Origin: Occultella glacieicola
Lineage (GTDB): Bacteria > Actinomycetota > Actinomycetes > Actinomycetales > Beutenbergiaceae
Direction: 5' to 3'
Length of the DNA: 64,000 nt
NCBI RefSeq assembly: GCF_004353825.1
Contig: NZ_SMNA01000008.1
Coordinates: 1 to 64,000, forward strand
Shown: positions 27,131-35,875 of the stretch, piece by piece
Layout: each line of letters begins with the position of its first letter
How positions within the stretch are numbered: position 1 is the stretch's first letter
Made by a program: the position numbers and the translations under genes
The notes under the pieces: generated by a model
Told to the model about the DNA's origin: nothing
The model's database searches: none
What the model saw: the letters and a program-made list of their open reading frames with translations, nothing else

Positions 27131-27910
27131 ATGACCGAGTCCGACACCCCGCTCCGCGTGCTCGTCTGGGGCGAGAACCGCCACGAACAGCTCGAGGAAC
27201 ACGTCGCGGCGCTCTACCCCGACGGGATGCACGGGGCGATCGCCGCGGGCATCACCGAGCAGGCGCAGGTGCCCGTGGAGGTCCGAACCGCCACCCTGGA
27301 CGACCCGGAACACGGCCTCACCGAGGCGGCTCTCGCCGAGACCGACGTGCTCACGTGGTGGGGGCACAAGGCGCACCGGGAGGTCTCCGACGAGGTCGTG
27401 GACCGGGTCCAGCAGCACGTCCTGGCCGGGATGGGTCTGGTGGTGCTGCACTCCGGGCACTTCTCGAAGATCTTCAAGCGGCTGATGGGCACCACCTGCA
27501 GCCTCACCTGGCGCAACGACGCCGAGCGGGAGCTGGTCTGGACAGTCGCACCCGACCACCCGATCGCCGCCGGGGTGCCGCACCCGATCGTGATCGACGC
27601 GCAGGAGATGTACGGCGAATTCTTCGACGTCCCGGTGCCCGACGAGACCGTGTTCCTGAGCACCTTCGCCGGGGGAGAGGTCTTCCGCAGCGGTCTCGTG
27701 TACCGTCGCGGCCGCGGGAAGGTCTTCTACTTCTCGCCCGGTGACCAGGAGTACCCCGTGTACCACCACCGCGACGTCCGGCGCGTGGTCGCCAACGCCG
27801 TCGCCTGGGCCCGACCCGAGGTCTCCGAGCGGTCGCTGCCCGGCCTGGTGCGGGTGGGGGAGCAGCAGGACTGGTCCGGCCGCACGAGCGTGCCCGAGCC
27901 GGTGCGATGA
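27131..27910 (+). CDS. ThuA-like protein (type 1 glutamine amidotransferase fold)
   Basis: 259 residues. ThuA-family features: N-terminal strand [12 protein letters not shown], the [12 protein letters not shown] region, a [12 protein letters not shown] segment and the C-terminal [20 protein letters not shown]. ThuA proteins lack the amidotransferase Cys and are linked to sugar catabolism; trehalose utilisation (thuAB) is the name-giving case, often together with a Gfo/Idh/MocA dehydrogenase as here. A role in 3-keto sugar processing is possible but inferred. GAAGGGA precedes the ATG. The stop overlaps the next gene (ATGA). Confidence 0.88.
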   Translation: MTESDTPLRVLVWGENRHEQLEEHVAALYPDGMHGAIAAGITEQAQVPVEVRTATLDDPEHGLTEAALAETDVLTWWGHKAHREVSDEVVDRVQQHVLAGMGLVVLHSGHFSKIFKRLMGTTCSLTWRNDAERELVWTVAPDHPIAAGVPHPIVIDAQEMYGEFFDVPVPDETVFLSTFAGGEVFRSGLVYRRGRGKVFYFSPGDQEYPVYHHRDVRRVVANAVAWARPEVSERSLPGLVRVGEQQDWSGRTSVPEPVR

Positions 27911-29061
27911 CCTCCGCCACCGAGCGCCGGGTCGTGGTGGCGGGCGCGGGCAACATGGGCCGCAAGTGGATCGCCACCATCGCCGGGACGCCGGGCGCCC
28001 GGGTGGTCGGCATCCTCGACGTCGACCTGGCGGCAGCAACCGCGGCCGCCCGGAGCATCGACTCGCCCGGCGTGCAGGTCCGCACCGACGTCGCCGACCT
28101 CGCCGACCTGATCGCGACCACCGGCGCGGACGTGGTGATGGATGCCACGATCCCGGCGGCCCACCACCCGGTCACGGCCATCGCGCTGCGATCCGGCTGC
28201 GCGGTGATCGGAGAGAAGCCCGCCGCGCAGACCGTGGCGCAGGCCCTGTCCCTGTGCGCCGGGGCCGAGGCCTACGAACGGCTCGTGCTGGTCAGCCAGT
28301 CGCGTCGGTACAACCCCCACGTGGACGCGCTCGTGGCCCACGGAACCGTCCTCGGTGACCTGGGAATCCTGCAGACGGACTTCTACCGGGCGCCGCACTT
28401 CGGCGGCTTTCGGGAGGAGATGGACCACCCGCTGCTCCTGGACATGGCGATCCACCCGTTCGACACCGCCCGCTATGTGCTCGGCGCGGAACCCGTCTCG
28501 GTGTTCTGCCGTTCGTTCAACCCGTCCTGGAGTTGGTACCGCGGGGACGCCGCAGCGGTCGCGACGTTCGAGATGGACTCCGGCGCCCAGTACACCTACA
28601 ACGCGAGTTGGTGCAGCGACGGTGCCGAGACCTCGTGGAACGGGTCCTGGCGGCTGAACGGGACCCACGGCACGGTGCTCTGGGACGGCGAGTCCGACCC
28701 CGTGCCCGACGTCGGCCCGCAGGTGCCCCCGTCCGGCCACGCCGCGGACCACGGTGCCGCGAGGTCGGGCATCGCCGGTGCCTGGGACGCGTTCCTGGCC
28801 GCCCTCGAGGCGCCGCGGGTCGCCGGCCCGCGGGGCCACATCCATGAGAACGTGCTCAGCCTGGTCATGGTCGAGGCTGCGATCGCCTCGGCCCGGGCCG
28901 GCCTGCCGCTCGCGATCGACGACCTGCTCGAGCGGGCCCGGGAGCGTGCGCTCGCCGACGAGACCGACCCGGTGGTCCGGGAGCGGTTGGCGTGCTGGGG
29001 CCCGGTCCGCGAGCACCTGCTCGCGGCGGGCCGGGCAGGGGTGGCGGGCGTGCTCGGTTAG
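27907..29061 (+). CDS. Gfo/Idh/MocA-family oxidoreductase
   Basis: 384 residues. NAD(P)-binding Rossmann domain at the N-terminus with [13 protein letters not shown] (GxGxxG) and the family EKP motif in GEKPAAQT. The C-terminal alpha/beta domain holds the catalytic-type segment [13 protein letters not shown], in which the histidine of the HxxD pattern is near residue 180. It probably oxidises or reduces a hydroxyl of the sugar brought in by the preceding transporter. Coupled to the ThuA gene by an ATGA overlap. A hairpin lies just after its stop. Confidence 0.92.
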   Translation: MTSATERRVVVAGAGNMGRKWIATIAGTPGARVVGILDVDLAAATAAARSIDSPGVQVRTDVADLADLIATTGADVVMDATIPAAHHPVTAIALRSGCAVIGEKPAAQTVAQALSLCAGAEAYERLVLVSQSRRYNPHVDALVAHGTVLGDLGILQTDFYRAPHFGGFREEMDHPLLLDMAIHPFDTARYVLGAEPVSVFCRSFNPSWSWYRGDAAAVATFEMDSGAQYTYNASWCSDGAETSWNGSWRLNGTHGTVLWDGESDPVPDVGPQVPPSGHAADHGAARSGIAGAWDAFLAALEAPRVAGPRGHIHENVLSLVMVEAAIASARAGLPLAIDDLLERARERALADETDPVVRERLACWGPVREHLLAAGRAGVAGVLG

Positions 29062-29074
29062 GGCGGGGCCGGAT

Positions 29075-29100
29075 GCCCGACGGCGATCGTCGCCTCGGGC
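29075..29100. terminator. Hairpin between the oxidoreductase and GNAT genes
   Basis: Stem GCCCGA / TCGGGC, one-base bulge, GGCGA / TCGCC, three-base loop. It lies between convergent genes and can serve both. Confidence 0.55.
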
Positions 29101-29135
29101 GCACCGGCCGGGGTCGGCCGCGGCGTTCGGACGCC

Positions 29136-29687
29136 TCAGAGCGTGGCGGTCCAGGCGGCCTCGGGCACCTGGGTGCCCGCCACCTCGAGCACCCGGCGGA
29201 CCCCGATCGGCTCGAACCCGGCGGTGCTCAGGAAGTCCTCGCGGGAGGCGTCGCCGTGGAGCACCCAGGTGCGGACGTGGCTCGCGCCGGTGCTCCCCAG
29301 GATGTCGGTGCAGGCGGCGAGCAGCCGCGAGCCGTGGCCCTCGCGCAGGTGCGCTGGGTCCACGTAGAGGGCGACGACCTCGCCGGTGTCCGTCGACTCG
29401 GGGGCCGGCGCGAGGGCCGCGAACCCGACCACCTCCGGACCGGCACACGCGGTCAGCATCCGGTGCTTCGCCGTCGGCGGTGCCTTGATGGCCGCGCCCC
29501 AGGCGGCGGCGAACACCTCCGGCTCGAGCCCGTCGAGCACCCGTGCCGGGAGGACCTCGGCGTGCGCCGCACGCCAGGCCGCGACCTGGATGGCGCCGAG
29601 GGTGTCGGCGTCCTCCGCCAGGGACGGGCGCACCGAGACGTCGGCGGTGAGGCCGTGGGAGTGTCCCGCGTGGTTCTGCGAAGTCAT
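29136..29687 (-). CDS. GNAT-family N-acetyltransferase
   Basis: 183 residues. The acetyl-CoA pyrophosphate loop is in ALYVDPAHLREGHGSRLL (pattern V-x-P-x6-G-x-G), with the preceding strand GEVVALYV and the following helix LLAACTDIL. A short His-rich N-terminal extension (HAGHSHG) is unusual. TAGCCT lies six bases upstream of the ATG, suggesting a leaderless message. Substrate not predictable. It stands alone between the sugar operon and dapA. Confidence 0.88.
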   Translation of the reverse strand: MTSQNHAGHSHGLTADVSVRPSLAEDADTLGAIQVAAWRAAHAEVLPARVLDGLEPEVFAAAWGAAIKAPPTAKHRMLTACAGPEVVGFAALAPAPESTDTGEVVALYVDPAHLREGHGSRLLAACTDILGSTGASHVRTWVLHGDASREDFLSTAGFEPIGVRRVLEVAGTQVPEAAWTATL

Positions 29688-29693
29688 CCTCCC

Positions 29694-29699
29694 AGGCTA
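29694..29699 (-). promoter_or_regulatory. -10 element of the GNAT gene, leaderless
   Basis: Minus-strand TAGCCT six bases before the ATG. The GGGAGG in between touches the start codon directly, too close to act as a ribosome binding site. Confidence 0.45.
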
Positions 29700-29784
29700 G
29701 GCGGTCCCGGCCGGGGCGAGGTCCACCGGTTCCCGGCGATGGCCCCACCGGCGGTCCGATGCCGCCGCGCAGGCGTGCAAGCGG

Positions 29785-29790
29785 TACCGT
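29785..29790 (+). promoter_or_regulatory. -10 element of dapA, leaderless
   Basis: TACCGT ends six bases before the dapA ATG; no ribosome binding site is visible. Confidence 0.5.
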
Positions 29791-29796
29791 CATCCC

Positions 29797-30711
29797 ATGC
29801 CCAGCCTGAGCCCATCGCGCACGTTCGGGTCCGTCTCGGTGGCGATGGTCACCCCGATGAACCCCGACGGCAGCATCGACATCCCGTCGTCCCGTCGACT
29901 CGCTCGGCACCTGGTGACCGCGGGCTGCGATGCCCTGGTCCTGAACGGGACCACCGGTGAGTCCCCGACCACCCACCAGCCGGAGAAGGACGAGTTCGTC
30001 GAGGCCGTGGTCGAGGAGGTCGGTGCGGAGGCGATGATCATCGCCGGTGCCGGCTCGAACGACACGGCGCACGCCGTCCGGATCGCCGAGGCTGCGCAAC
30101 GGACCGGAGCGCACGGCCTGCTCGTGGTCAGCCCGTACTACAACCGCCCCTCCCAGGAGGGCGTCTACCAGCACATCCACACCGTCGTCGAGGCCGTCGA
30201 CCTGCCGGTCATGCTGTACGACATCCCAGGCCGGACCGGTGTCTCGATCGGGGACGAGATCCTCGATCGGCTCGCTGAGCATCCGCGGGTGAAGGCCGTC
30301 AAGGACGCCACCGGCGACGTCGCCCAGGGCTTCGACCGGATGCGACGCACCGGCCTGGAGTTCTACTCCGGCGACGACGCCCTGAACATGGCCTGGCTGA
30401 CCCACGGCGCCTCCGGCGTCGTCAGTGTGGTCGGGCATGTCACCGCCCGGGGCTACGTGGACATGGTCCGCGCGGTCGACGAGGGCGACCTCGCCACGGC
30501 ACGGGACCTGTCCGCCCGGCTGCGGCCGGTCCTGGACGCACTGATGGGCGGCGGGCAGGGTGCGGTGATGGCCAAGGCCGCGCTCGCGCTCCAGGGCGTC
30601 ATCGGCCAGGCCACCGTCCGTCTGCCGCTCGTTCAGCCGAGCGCCGCCGAGATCTCTGACCTGCGCGCCGTGTTGCGCGCCCATGGACTACTTGAGGAAG
30701 TCACTAGATGA
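29797..30711 (+). CDS. dapA: 4-hydroxy-tetrahydrodipicolinate synthase
   Basis: Condenses pyruvate and aspartate semialdehyde in lysine/diaminopimelate synthesis. The 304-residue TIM barrel has the family motifs NGTTGESPT, SPYYNRPSQEG and LYDIPGRTG (Y141), and the Schiff-base K169 in AVKDATGD. The start coincides with a leaderless promoter six bases upstream. Its stop overlaps the rnj ATG (ATGA), the dapA-rnj pairing typical of actinobacteria. Confidence 0.96.
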   Translation: MPSLSPSRTFGSVSVAMVTPMNPDGSIDIPSSRRLARHLVTAGCDALVLNGTTGESPTTHQPEKDEFVEAVVEEVGAEAMIIAGAGSNDTAHAVRIAEAAQRTGAHGLLVVSPYYNRPSQEGVYQHIHTVVEAVDLPVMLYDIPGRTGVSIGDEILDRLAEHPRVKAVKDATGDVAQGFDRMRRTGLEFYSGDDALNMAWLTHGASGVVSVVGHVTARGYVDMVRAVDEGDLATARDLSARLRPVLDALMGGGQGAVMAKAALALQGVIGQATVRLPLVQPSAAEISDLRAVLRAHGLLEEVTR

Positions 30712-32393
30712 GCCATCCCCACCCCGATCTCCAACTCCCCGGGCCGCTCGCGCCCGGCGCCCTGCGCATCGTGCCCCTCGGCGGGCTCGGCGAGGTGGGC
30801 CGCAACATGACCGTCTTCGAGCACGACGGCAAGCTCTTGATCGTCGACTGCGGGGTCCTGTTCCCCGAGGACCACCAGCCCGGCGTGGACCTGATCCTGC
30901 CGGACTTCGACTACATCGCCGACCGCATGGACGACATCGAGGCGATCGTGCTCACGCACGGCCACGAGGACCACATCGGAGCCGTGCCCTACCTGCTGCG
31001 GCTGCGGCGCGACATCCCGCTGGTCGGTTCCCAGCTCACGCTGGCGTTCCTCGAGGCGAAGCTGAAGGAACACCGGATCACCCCGAACCTGCAGGCGGTC
31101 TCGGAGGGCCAGCGCCGCACCTTCGGTCAGTTCGACCTCGAGTTCGTGGCCGTGAACCACTCGATCCCGGACGCGCTCGCGGTGGCCATCCGGACGTCGG
31201 CCGGGTCCGTGCTCCACACAGGCGACTTCAAGATGGACCAGCTGCCCCTGGACGGGCGGATCACGGACCTGCGCGCCTTCGCCCGCCTCGGCGAGGAGGG
31301 CATCGACCTGTTCATGGTCGACTCCACCAACGCCGAGGTGCCCGGCTTCACGGTCGCCGAACGGGAGATCGGTCCGGTCCTGGACGGGGTCTTCACCCGG
31401 GCCGACGGCCGGATCGTGGTGGCCTCGTTCTCCTCGCACGTGCACCGCGTGCAGCAGGTGCTGGACGCCGCGAACGCCCACGGGCGCCGGGTGGCGCTGG
31501 TGGGCCGGTCGATGGTGCGGAACATGACGATCGCCGCCGAGCTCGGCTACCTGCACGTGCCCGACGGCGTTCTGATCGACGTCAAGAAGATCGACGACCT
31601 GCCCGACGACCGGGTGGTGCTGATGTGCACCGGCTCCCAGGGTGAGCCGATGGCGGCGCTCTCGCGCATCGCGAACCGGGACCACCGCGTCTCGGTGGGC
31701 CCGGGGGACACGGTGATCCTGGCGTCCTCGCTGATCCCCGGCAACGAGAACGCCGTGTTCCGAATCATCAACGGCCTGATCCGCCTCGGTGCGAAGGTGG
31801 TGCACCAGTCCAACGCGCGCGTGCACGTCTCTGGGCACGCCTCCGCAGGCGAGCTGCTGTACTGCTACAACATCGTGCGCCCGAAGAACGTGATGCCGGT
31901 GCACGGGGAGATCCGCCACCTGGTCGCGAACGGGGCGCTCGCCGTCTCCACCGGGGTGCCGCCGGAGCGGGTGGTGCTCGCGGAGGACGGCGTGGTCGTC
32001 GACCTGATCAAGGGCAAGGCGCGCATCGCCGGCGCGGTGCCGTGCGGCTATGTGTACGTGGACGGCTCCTCCGTCGGCGGGGTCACCGAGGCCGAACTGA
32101 AGGACCGCCGGATCCTCGGCGAGGAGGGCTTCATCTCGATCTTCGCCGTGGTGGACTCCTCGACGGGCAAGATCGTCTCCGGCCCGCAACTGCACGCCCG
32201 CGGCGTGGCCGAGGCGGACGAGAAGCTCGCCGAGATCGTCCCCGAGGTGACCAAGGCGCTGACCGAGGCCACCGCCGGCGGCAACGTCGATACTCATCAG
32301 CTGCAGCAGGTCATCCGCCGCGTCGTCGGCCGCTGGGCCTCGACCCGGCTGCGCCGCCGTCCGATGATCATCCCCGTCGTCGTCGAGGCCTGA
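30708..32393 (+). CDS. rnj: Ribonuclease J
   Basis: Metallo-beta-lactamase/beta-CASP ribonuclease with 5' exo- and endonuclease activity in mRNA decay and rRNA maturation. The 561-residue protein has the metal motif HGHEDH, further ligands in HTGDFKMD and the VDSTNAE region, the beta-CASP part with SFSSHVHRVQQ, and a C-terminal domain. Human-type CPSF relatives are larger. Translation is coupled to dapA. A hairpin terminator follows. With pnp nearby, the window holds two main RNA-decay enzymes. Confidence 0.96.
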   Translation: MSHPHPDLQLPGPLAPGALRIVPLGGLGEVGRNMTVFEHDGKLLIVDCGVLFPEDHQPGVDLILPDFDYIADRMDDIEAIVLTHGHEDHIGAVPYLLRLRRDIPLVGSQLTLAFLEAKLKEHRITPNLQAVSEGQRRTFGQFDLEFVAVNHSIPDALAVAIRTSAGSVLHTGDFKMDQLPLDGRITDLRAFARLGEEGIDLFMVDSTNAEVPGFTVAEREIGPVLDGVFTRADGRIVVASFSSHVHRVQQVLDAANAHGRRVALVGRSMVRNMTIAAELGYLHVPDGVLIDVKKIDDLPDDRVVLMCTGSQGEPMAALSRIANRDHRVSVGPGDTVILASSLIPGNENAVFRIINGLIRLGAKVVHQSNARVHVSGHASAGELLYCYNIVRPKNVMPVHGEIRHLVANGALAVSTGVPPERVVLAEDGVVVDLIKGKARIAGAVPCGYVYVDGSSVGGVTEAELKDRRILGEEGFISIFAVVDSSTGKIVSGPQLHARGVAEADEKLAEIVPEVTKALTEATAGGNVDTHQLQQVIRRVVGRWASTRLRRRPMIIPVVVEA

Positions 32394-32394
32394 G

Positions 32395-32416
32395 CGACCC
32401 CCGGCGCGCGGGGTCG
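32395..32416. terminator. rnj terminator
   Basis: Perfect 7-bp stem CGACCCC / GGGGTCG with an eight-base loop, directly after the rnj stop and before the stop of the convergent TetR gene. Confidence 0.7.
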
Positions 32417-32417
32417 T

Positions 32418-32990
32418 TCACCCGCGCGCCGGGGCTGGCCGCAACGCCTCGGCGTAGCGGTGCGCGTGCTCGGCGGCGTCGCCCGGGAGCAGGCCGGCCA
32501 GTTCCAGGCTGACCAGCCCGTGTGCCAGGCCCCACAGACGCAGCGCCATCTGGTCGGGACCCTCGCCGCCCGTGGCCCCGGCCGGTAGCCGGGCGACGGC
32601 GTCACGCAGCACCCCGAACGTCGGCTCGGCCAACGTGTCCTTGAGCCGGGGAACGACCTCGGCGGCGAACATCACCCGGTAGAAGTGCGGGTCGGCCAAC
32701 GCGCTCTCACGGTAGGCCAGCCCGAGCGCGAACAGGTCCGACCCGGGATCGTCGGTGCGTGGCACCGCCGCCAGGTGCCGACCGAACCGTTCGAAGCCCT
32801 CGTCCACCACCGCCGCGATCAGCCCGTCGCGGCTGCCGAACAGGGTGTAGACGGCGGCCGTGGTGGTGCCGGCCGCGGCGGTCACCGTGCGCAGGGACAT
32901 GCTGGCCGCGCCGTGCTCGGAGAGCGCCCGCGAGGCGTGCTCGAGCAGGCGGGTGCGCAGGACGTCGTCGTGGATGCGGGGCCGGGCCAT
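32418..32990 (-). CDS. TetR-family regulator with WHG-type C-terminal domain
   Basis: 190 residues. The N-terminal helix-turn-helix (about 10-55) includes ALSEHGAASMSLRTVTAAAG and the recognition helix TTAAVYTLFGSRDGL. The C-terminal domain carries a WGLAHGLVSLELAG segment, the WHG signature of one TetR subgroup. TATGAT lies six bases before the ATG, so the start is well fixed and leaderless. It is divergent from a small membrane protein whose promoter contains a palindrome; repression of that gene is the simplest reading. Confidence 0.9.
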   Translation of the reverse strand: MARPRIHDDVLRTRLLEHASRALSEHGAASMSLRTVTAAAGTTTAAVYTLFGSRDGLIAAVVDEGFERFGRHLAAVPRTDDPGSDLFALGLAYRESALADPHFYRVMFAAEVVPRLKDTLAEPTFGVLRDAVARLPAGATGGEGPDQMALRLWGLAHGLVSLELAGLLPGDAAEHAHRYAEALRPAPARG

Positions 32991-32996
32991 CGCTCG

Positions 32997-33002
32997 ATCA
33001 TA
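32997..33002 (-). promoter_or_regulatory. -10 element of the tetR gene, leaderless
   Basis: Minus-strand TATGAT (five of six to consensus) six bases before the ATG. Confidence 0.55.
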
Positions 33003-33006
33003 TGCC

Positions 33007-33046
33007 TTGACAGAGGTTTTCTCACAGCGTTAGATAACACTGTTAG
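33007..33046 (+). promoter_or_regulatory. Promoter and palindromic operator of the small membrane protein gene
   Basis: Consensus -35 TTGACA (33007-33012) and a -10-like TAGATA (33031-33036) at 18 bases. Two overlapping palindromes, GTTA-GA-TAAC (33029-33038) and TAACA-C-TGTTA (33035-33045), cover the -10 and start point, as expected for a TetR operator. Confidence 0.65.
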
Positions 33047-33065
33047 CAAACTTCGTGCAGATCGG

Positions 33066-33485
33066 ATGATCACCATGATCGAGCTGTCCCAGGCCGCCAC
33101 CTCGACGGCCGGTGTGGCGATCCTCGCCGCCGTCACCGTCACCAGCGGTGGTTACTTCCTGGTCAAGGTCGTCAGCGGCACGGTGCCGGCCACGCCCTTC
33201 CAGACCGCGTTCTTCCGCGCCGGGCACGCCCACGCCGGCGTGTTGATCGTCTTCGGTCTTGTCTGCCTCCTGCTGACCGAGGCGACGGCGTTGGCCGGCT
33301 TCTGGCGATGGCTCGCCGGCACCGGGGTACTGGTGGCCGCGATCGCCATGCCCGCCGGCTTCTTCTTCTCCGCCATGGGGAAGGGGCGGGAGCGGCCGAG
33401 CCGCTGGATCGCCATCCTCTACCTCGGCGCGGCGTCCCTGATCGCCGGCCTGGTCACGCTCGGGATCGGCCTCCTCCTGACGTGA
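33066..33485 (+). CDS. Small four-helix membrane protein with HAHAG motif, unknown function
   Basis: 139 residues with four predicted membrane helices (about 14-34, 44-68, 75-100, 112-138). The second helix begins FFRAGHAHAGVL; two histidines spaced by one residue at a membrane face could bind a metal or haem. No family name is assigned. ATG at 33066, with a second ATG three codons later; no clear ribosome binding site. It is divergent from a WHG-type TetR gene and has its own strong promoter with operator. Codon usage matches the genome. Confidence 0.75.
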   Translation: MITMIELSQAATSTAGVAILAAVTVTSGGYFLVKVVSGTVPATPFQTAFFRAGHAHAGVLIVFGLVCLLLTEATALAGFWRWLAGTGVLVAAIAMPAGFFFSAMGKGRERPSRWIAILYLGAASLIAGLVTLGIGLLLT

Positions 33486-33492
33486 GCCGCGT

Positions 33493-33517
33493 GGCGCCGG
33501 ACCCGGTCTCCGGCGCC
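33493..33517. terminator. Bidirectional terminator between the membrane protein and GH43 genes
   Basis: Perfect 9-bp stem GGCGCCGGA / TCCGGCGCC with a seven-base loop, between convergent stops. Confidence 0.75.
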
Positions 33518-33532
33518 CGGCCGCCGGGTCCC

Positions 33533-35833
33533 TCAGCGGTACACGCGGAACCAGTCGAACCGCGCGGTGATGGACGGCTGATCGGCCCGTTCGGCCAGAT
33601 CCTGCGCCACGAGCCCGACCTGGGGCTGCGGGCCCGCCGGAAGCGTGCGCGTGCCATGCCAGACCCAGTGGTCGCCGTCCATGCTGATCGCCGCGCGATA
33701 GAGATGCTCGCCGTTCTCGGCGACGGTGTGCCGCAGGCGCAGCCACATCGTGTCGCGGCTCGGGCCCAGAGCGGCATGACCGTACGCGACCGGCCCGCCC
33801 CTGCTGGTCTCCGTCGCGAACGCGACGAACCGGCGTGACTCCCGGGTCGTGTAGGCCAGCTCGACCCACTCGTCGTCGCCGGCGTAGGCGATCAGCCCGG
33901 CCTGGGGCCAGCCGTACGGGATGGAGTTCCCGAACGGGATGGTCACCCTGGTCTCCGCCGTCCAGGTGCCCTCCGGCAGGTCCCGCAGCAACAGTGACGG
34001 CAAGGTGTCCGCCTGGGGGCGCCGGTCGATCAGGGTCGATCGCTGGACGTCGAACCGGAACTGCCCGTCGCCGACGTTCGCCGCGGGGTCGCGCAGCCAG
34101 GTCCAGTCCGCGCCGGGGCCGTCGGTGAACTCGTCCGAGTGGGCCGGGTCGAGTGCCCCGACCACTGGGTCGGCCGCTTGTTCGGTGACCGGGGTGTACA
34201 GCCGTGCGACCGTGACGTCGTCGAAGTCGGCGTCGCTCCCGTCGGCGTGCAACGTGACCGGCCCCGAGCGTGCGGCGTCCGGCAGCACGACCGAGATCTC
34301 GGCGACCGGGTCGTACTGGCCGGACTCCGAGACGGACGCCCGCAGGTGGCGGCCGGACACGGTCACCTCGATCTCGTGCCAGGTCTCGTAGTCGAAGTTC
34401 GCCGGGAGTGCCGCGGCGGCCACGACGCCGGGGCCGCGCCGGTGCAGGCCGGAGAACACCAGCTGTGACGAGGCGCGGTCGATGGACACGCTCAGGCGAT
34501 GACGGCCGTGCGCCGGGAGGGAGATGCCGGCCTGCCCGCCGTCCCCGGCGGCCAGGCGCACCAGACCGCGGGCCCGAAGGTCGCCCTCGACCGAGACGGT
34601 CGAGACGAGCGGCGCGGCGGCGTCCGTATGGGCATACCCGCCGGTCGCTCCCCAACGGTGCTGCCACCCATCCGCGGCCTCCCAGCCGGCGAGGTCGACC
34701 TCGAAGGCGTCACTGACGTACGCGTCGTTGTTCGGTCCCGCCACCGGTCCCGACGGCATCCCCGCCCCGGCATTGCCGACCGGCCAACCGTCGATCCAGT
34801 CCAGTCTCGTGAGGGCGAGGCCGCGCGCGTTCTCGGTGCCCGCGACATACGGATCGAACCGGTCCGTCGCATGGCTGACGATCCAGTCCTGGCCGGACAG
34901 GTCGGTGGCGATCGCGTTGTGGCCGGTGCTGACGAACTCGTTGCCGTTCGGCGCCAGCACCGGCGTGCCGCCCCCTTGTGGTCCGTCCACGGTGTGCCCG
35001 TCCCGGTCGAGGAAGGGGCCGGTCGGCTCCACCGAGCGGCCCACCATGATTGGGTATCCGGAGGCGGCGCCGGCGCAGCATCCGCCGATCACCGACAGGA
35101 ACAGGTAGTAGTAGCCGTCCCGATGGACGACGTAGGGCGCCTCGTAGCGGTGGGCGTCGGTCAGTTGCACCGGTTCGCCGTCGGCGCGCAGGCCGTCCGC
35201 CGACAGCCGGACGACCCGCACGCCGCCCTGCACCGATCCGTAGTACAGGTAGCGCGTGCCGTCGGGCGTCGTCACCAACTCCGGGTCGATGTTGTTGCGG
35301 ATCTCGGTGACTCCCGGGCGCACCTCCCAGGTCTCGTTGCCGACGACCACCTCACCGGTGTCCGTCCACGGCCCCGCGGGGTGCTCGGCGGTCGCCGCCG
35401 CCACCGTCCGCCACGGGGTGCCGGGCGCCTGGACGACGTAGGAGTAGTAGAGGACGTAGCGCCCGTCCAGATAGGCGATCTCCGGTGCCCAGAACTGGCG
35501 GTTGGCATCGGCAGGTTTGCCGTCGTAGGTCGGGATCGTCTCGGGGGTGAACACCGGGCCCACCCACTCCCAGTTCACCAGGTCGGCGGACCGGCTGATC
35601 ATCATGTTCTGCTTCTGGTCGCCCTCGTAGCGGCGACCGTTGGTCGCGTACGCGTACCAGTAGCCATCGTGTCCGCGGATGATCGTGGGGTCGGCGAAGT
35701 TCCGGGTGAAGCTCGCGGACACCGGGTTCGTGTACGTGGCCATGGTCTCCTGACCTGGTGTGTGGTCGTGACCGGGTGACGGCGTGCCGGCCAGCGTGGT
35801 GAGAGCGATGGCGATACTGAGCAGTCGGCGCAT
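33533..35833 (-). CDS. GH43-family glycosidase (arabinanase/arabinofuranosidase type) with C-terminal beta-sandwich
   Basis: 766 residues. An N-terminal signal peptide (MRRLLSIAIALTTLAG) predicts export. The five-bladed propeller (about 35-340) shows the GH43 triad: D48 in NFADPT (base), D183 in NNIDPEL (pKa modulator) and E231 in YEAPYV (acid). Two beta-sandwich regions follow, about 375-560 and a GH43_C2/DUF1349-like 570-766. An internal ATG at 35743 has a good AGGAG site and would remove the signal peptide. It is the last gene of the ROK-headed operon and probably trims arabinose-containing glycans outside the cell. Linkage specificity is not predictable. Confidence 0.88.
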   Translation of the reverse strand: MRRLLSIAIALTTLAGTPSPGHDHTPGQETMATYTNPVSASFTRNFADPTIIRGHDGYWYAYATNGRRYEGDQKQNMMISRSADLVNWEWVGPVFTPETIPTYDGKPADANRQFWAPEIAYLDGRYVLYYSYVVQAPGTPWRTVAAATAEHPAGPWTDTGEVVVGNETWEVRPGVTEIRNNIDPELVTTPDGTRYLYYGSVQGGVRVVRLSADGLRADGEPVQLTDAHRYEAPYVVHRDGYYYLFLSVIGGCCAGAASGYPIMVGRSVEPTGPFLDRDGHTVDGPQGGGTPVLAPNGNEFVSTGHNAIATDLSGQDWIVSHATDRFDPYVAGTENARGLALTRLDWIDGWPVGNAGAGMPSGPVAGPNNDAYVSDAFEVDLAGWEAADGWQHRWGATGGYAHTDAAAPLVSTVSVEGDLRARGLVRLAAGDGGQAGISLPAHGRHRLSVSIDRASSQLVFSGLHRRGPGVVAAAALPANFDYETWHEIEVTVSGRHLRASVSESGQYDPVAEISVVLPDAARSGPVTLHADGSDADFDDVTVARLYTPVTEQAADPVVGALDPAHSDEFTDGPGADWTWLRDPAANVGDGQFRFDVQRSTLIDRRPQADTLPSLLLRDLPEGTWTAETRVTIPFGNSIPYGWPQAGLIAYAGDDEWVELAYTTRESRRFVAFATETSRGGPVAYGHAALGPSRDTMWLRLRHTVAENGEHLYRAAISMDGDHWVWHGTRTLPAGPQPQVGLVAQDLAERADQPSITARFDWFRVYR

Positions 35834-35875
35834 GACGGATCCCGATCGTTGAGGTTGTCGTGAAGGTCCGAGGGC

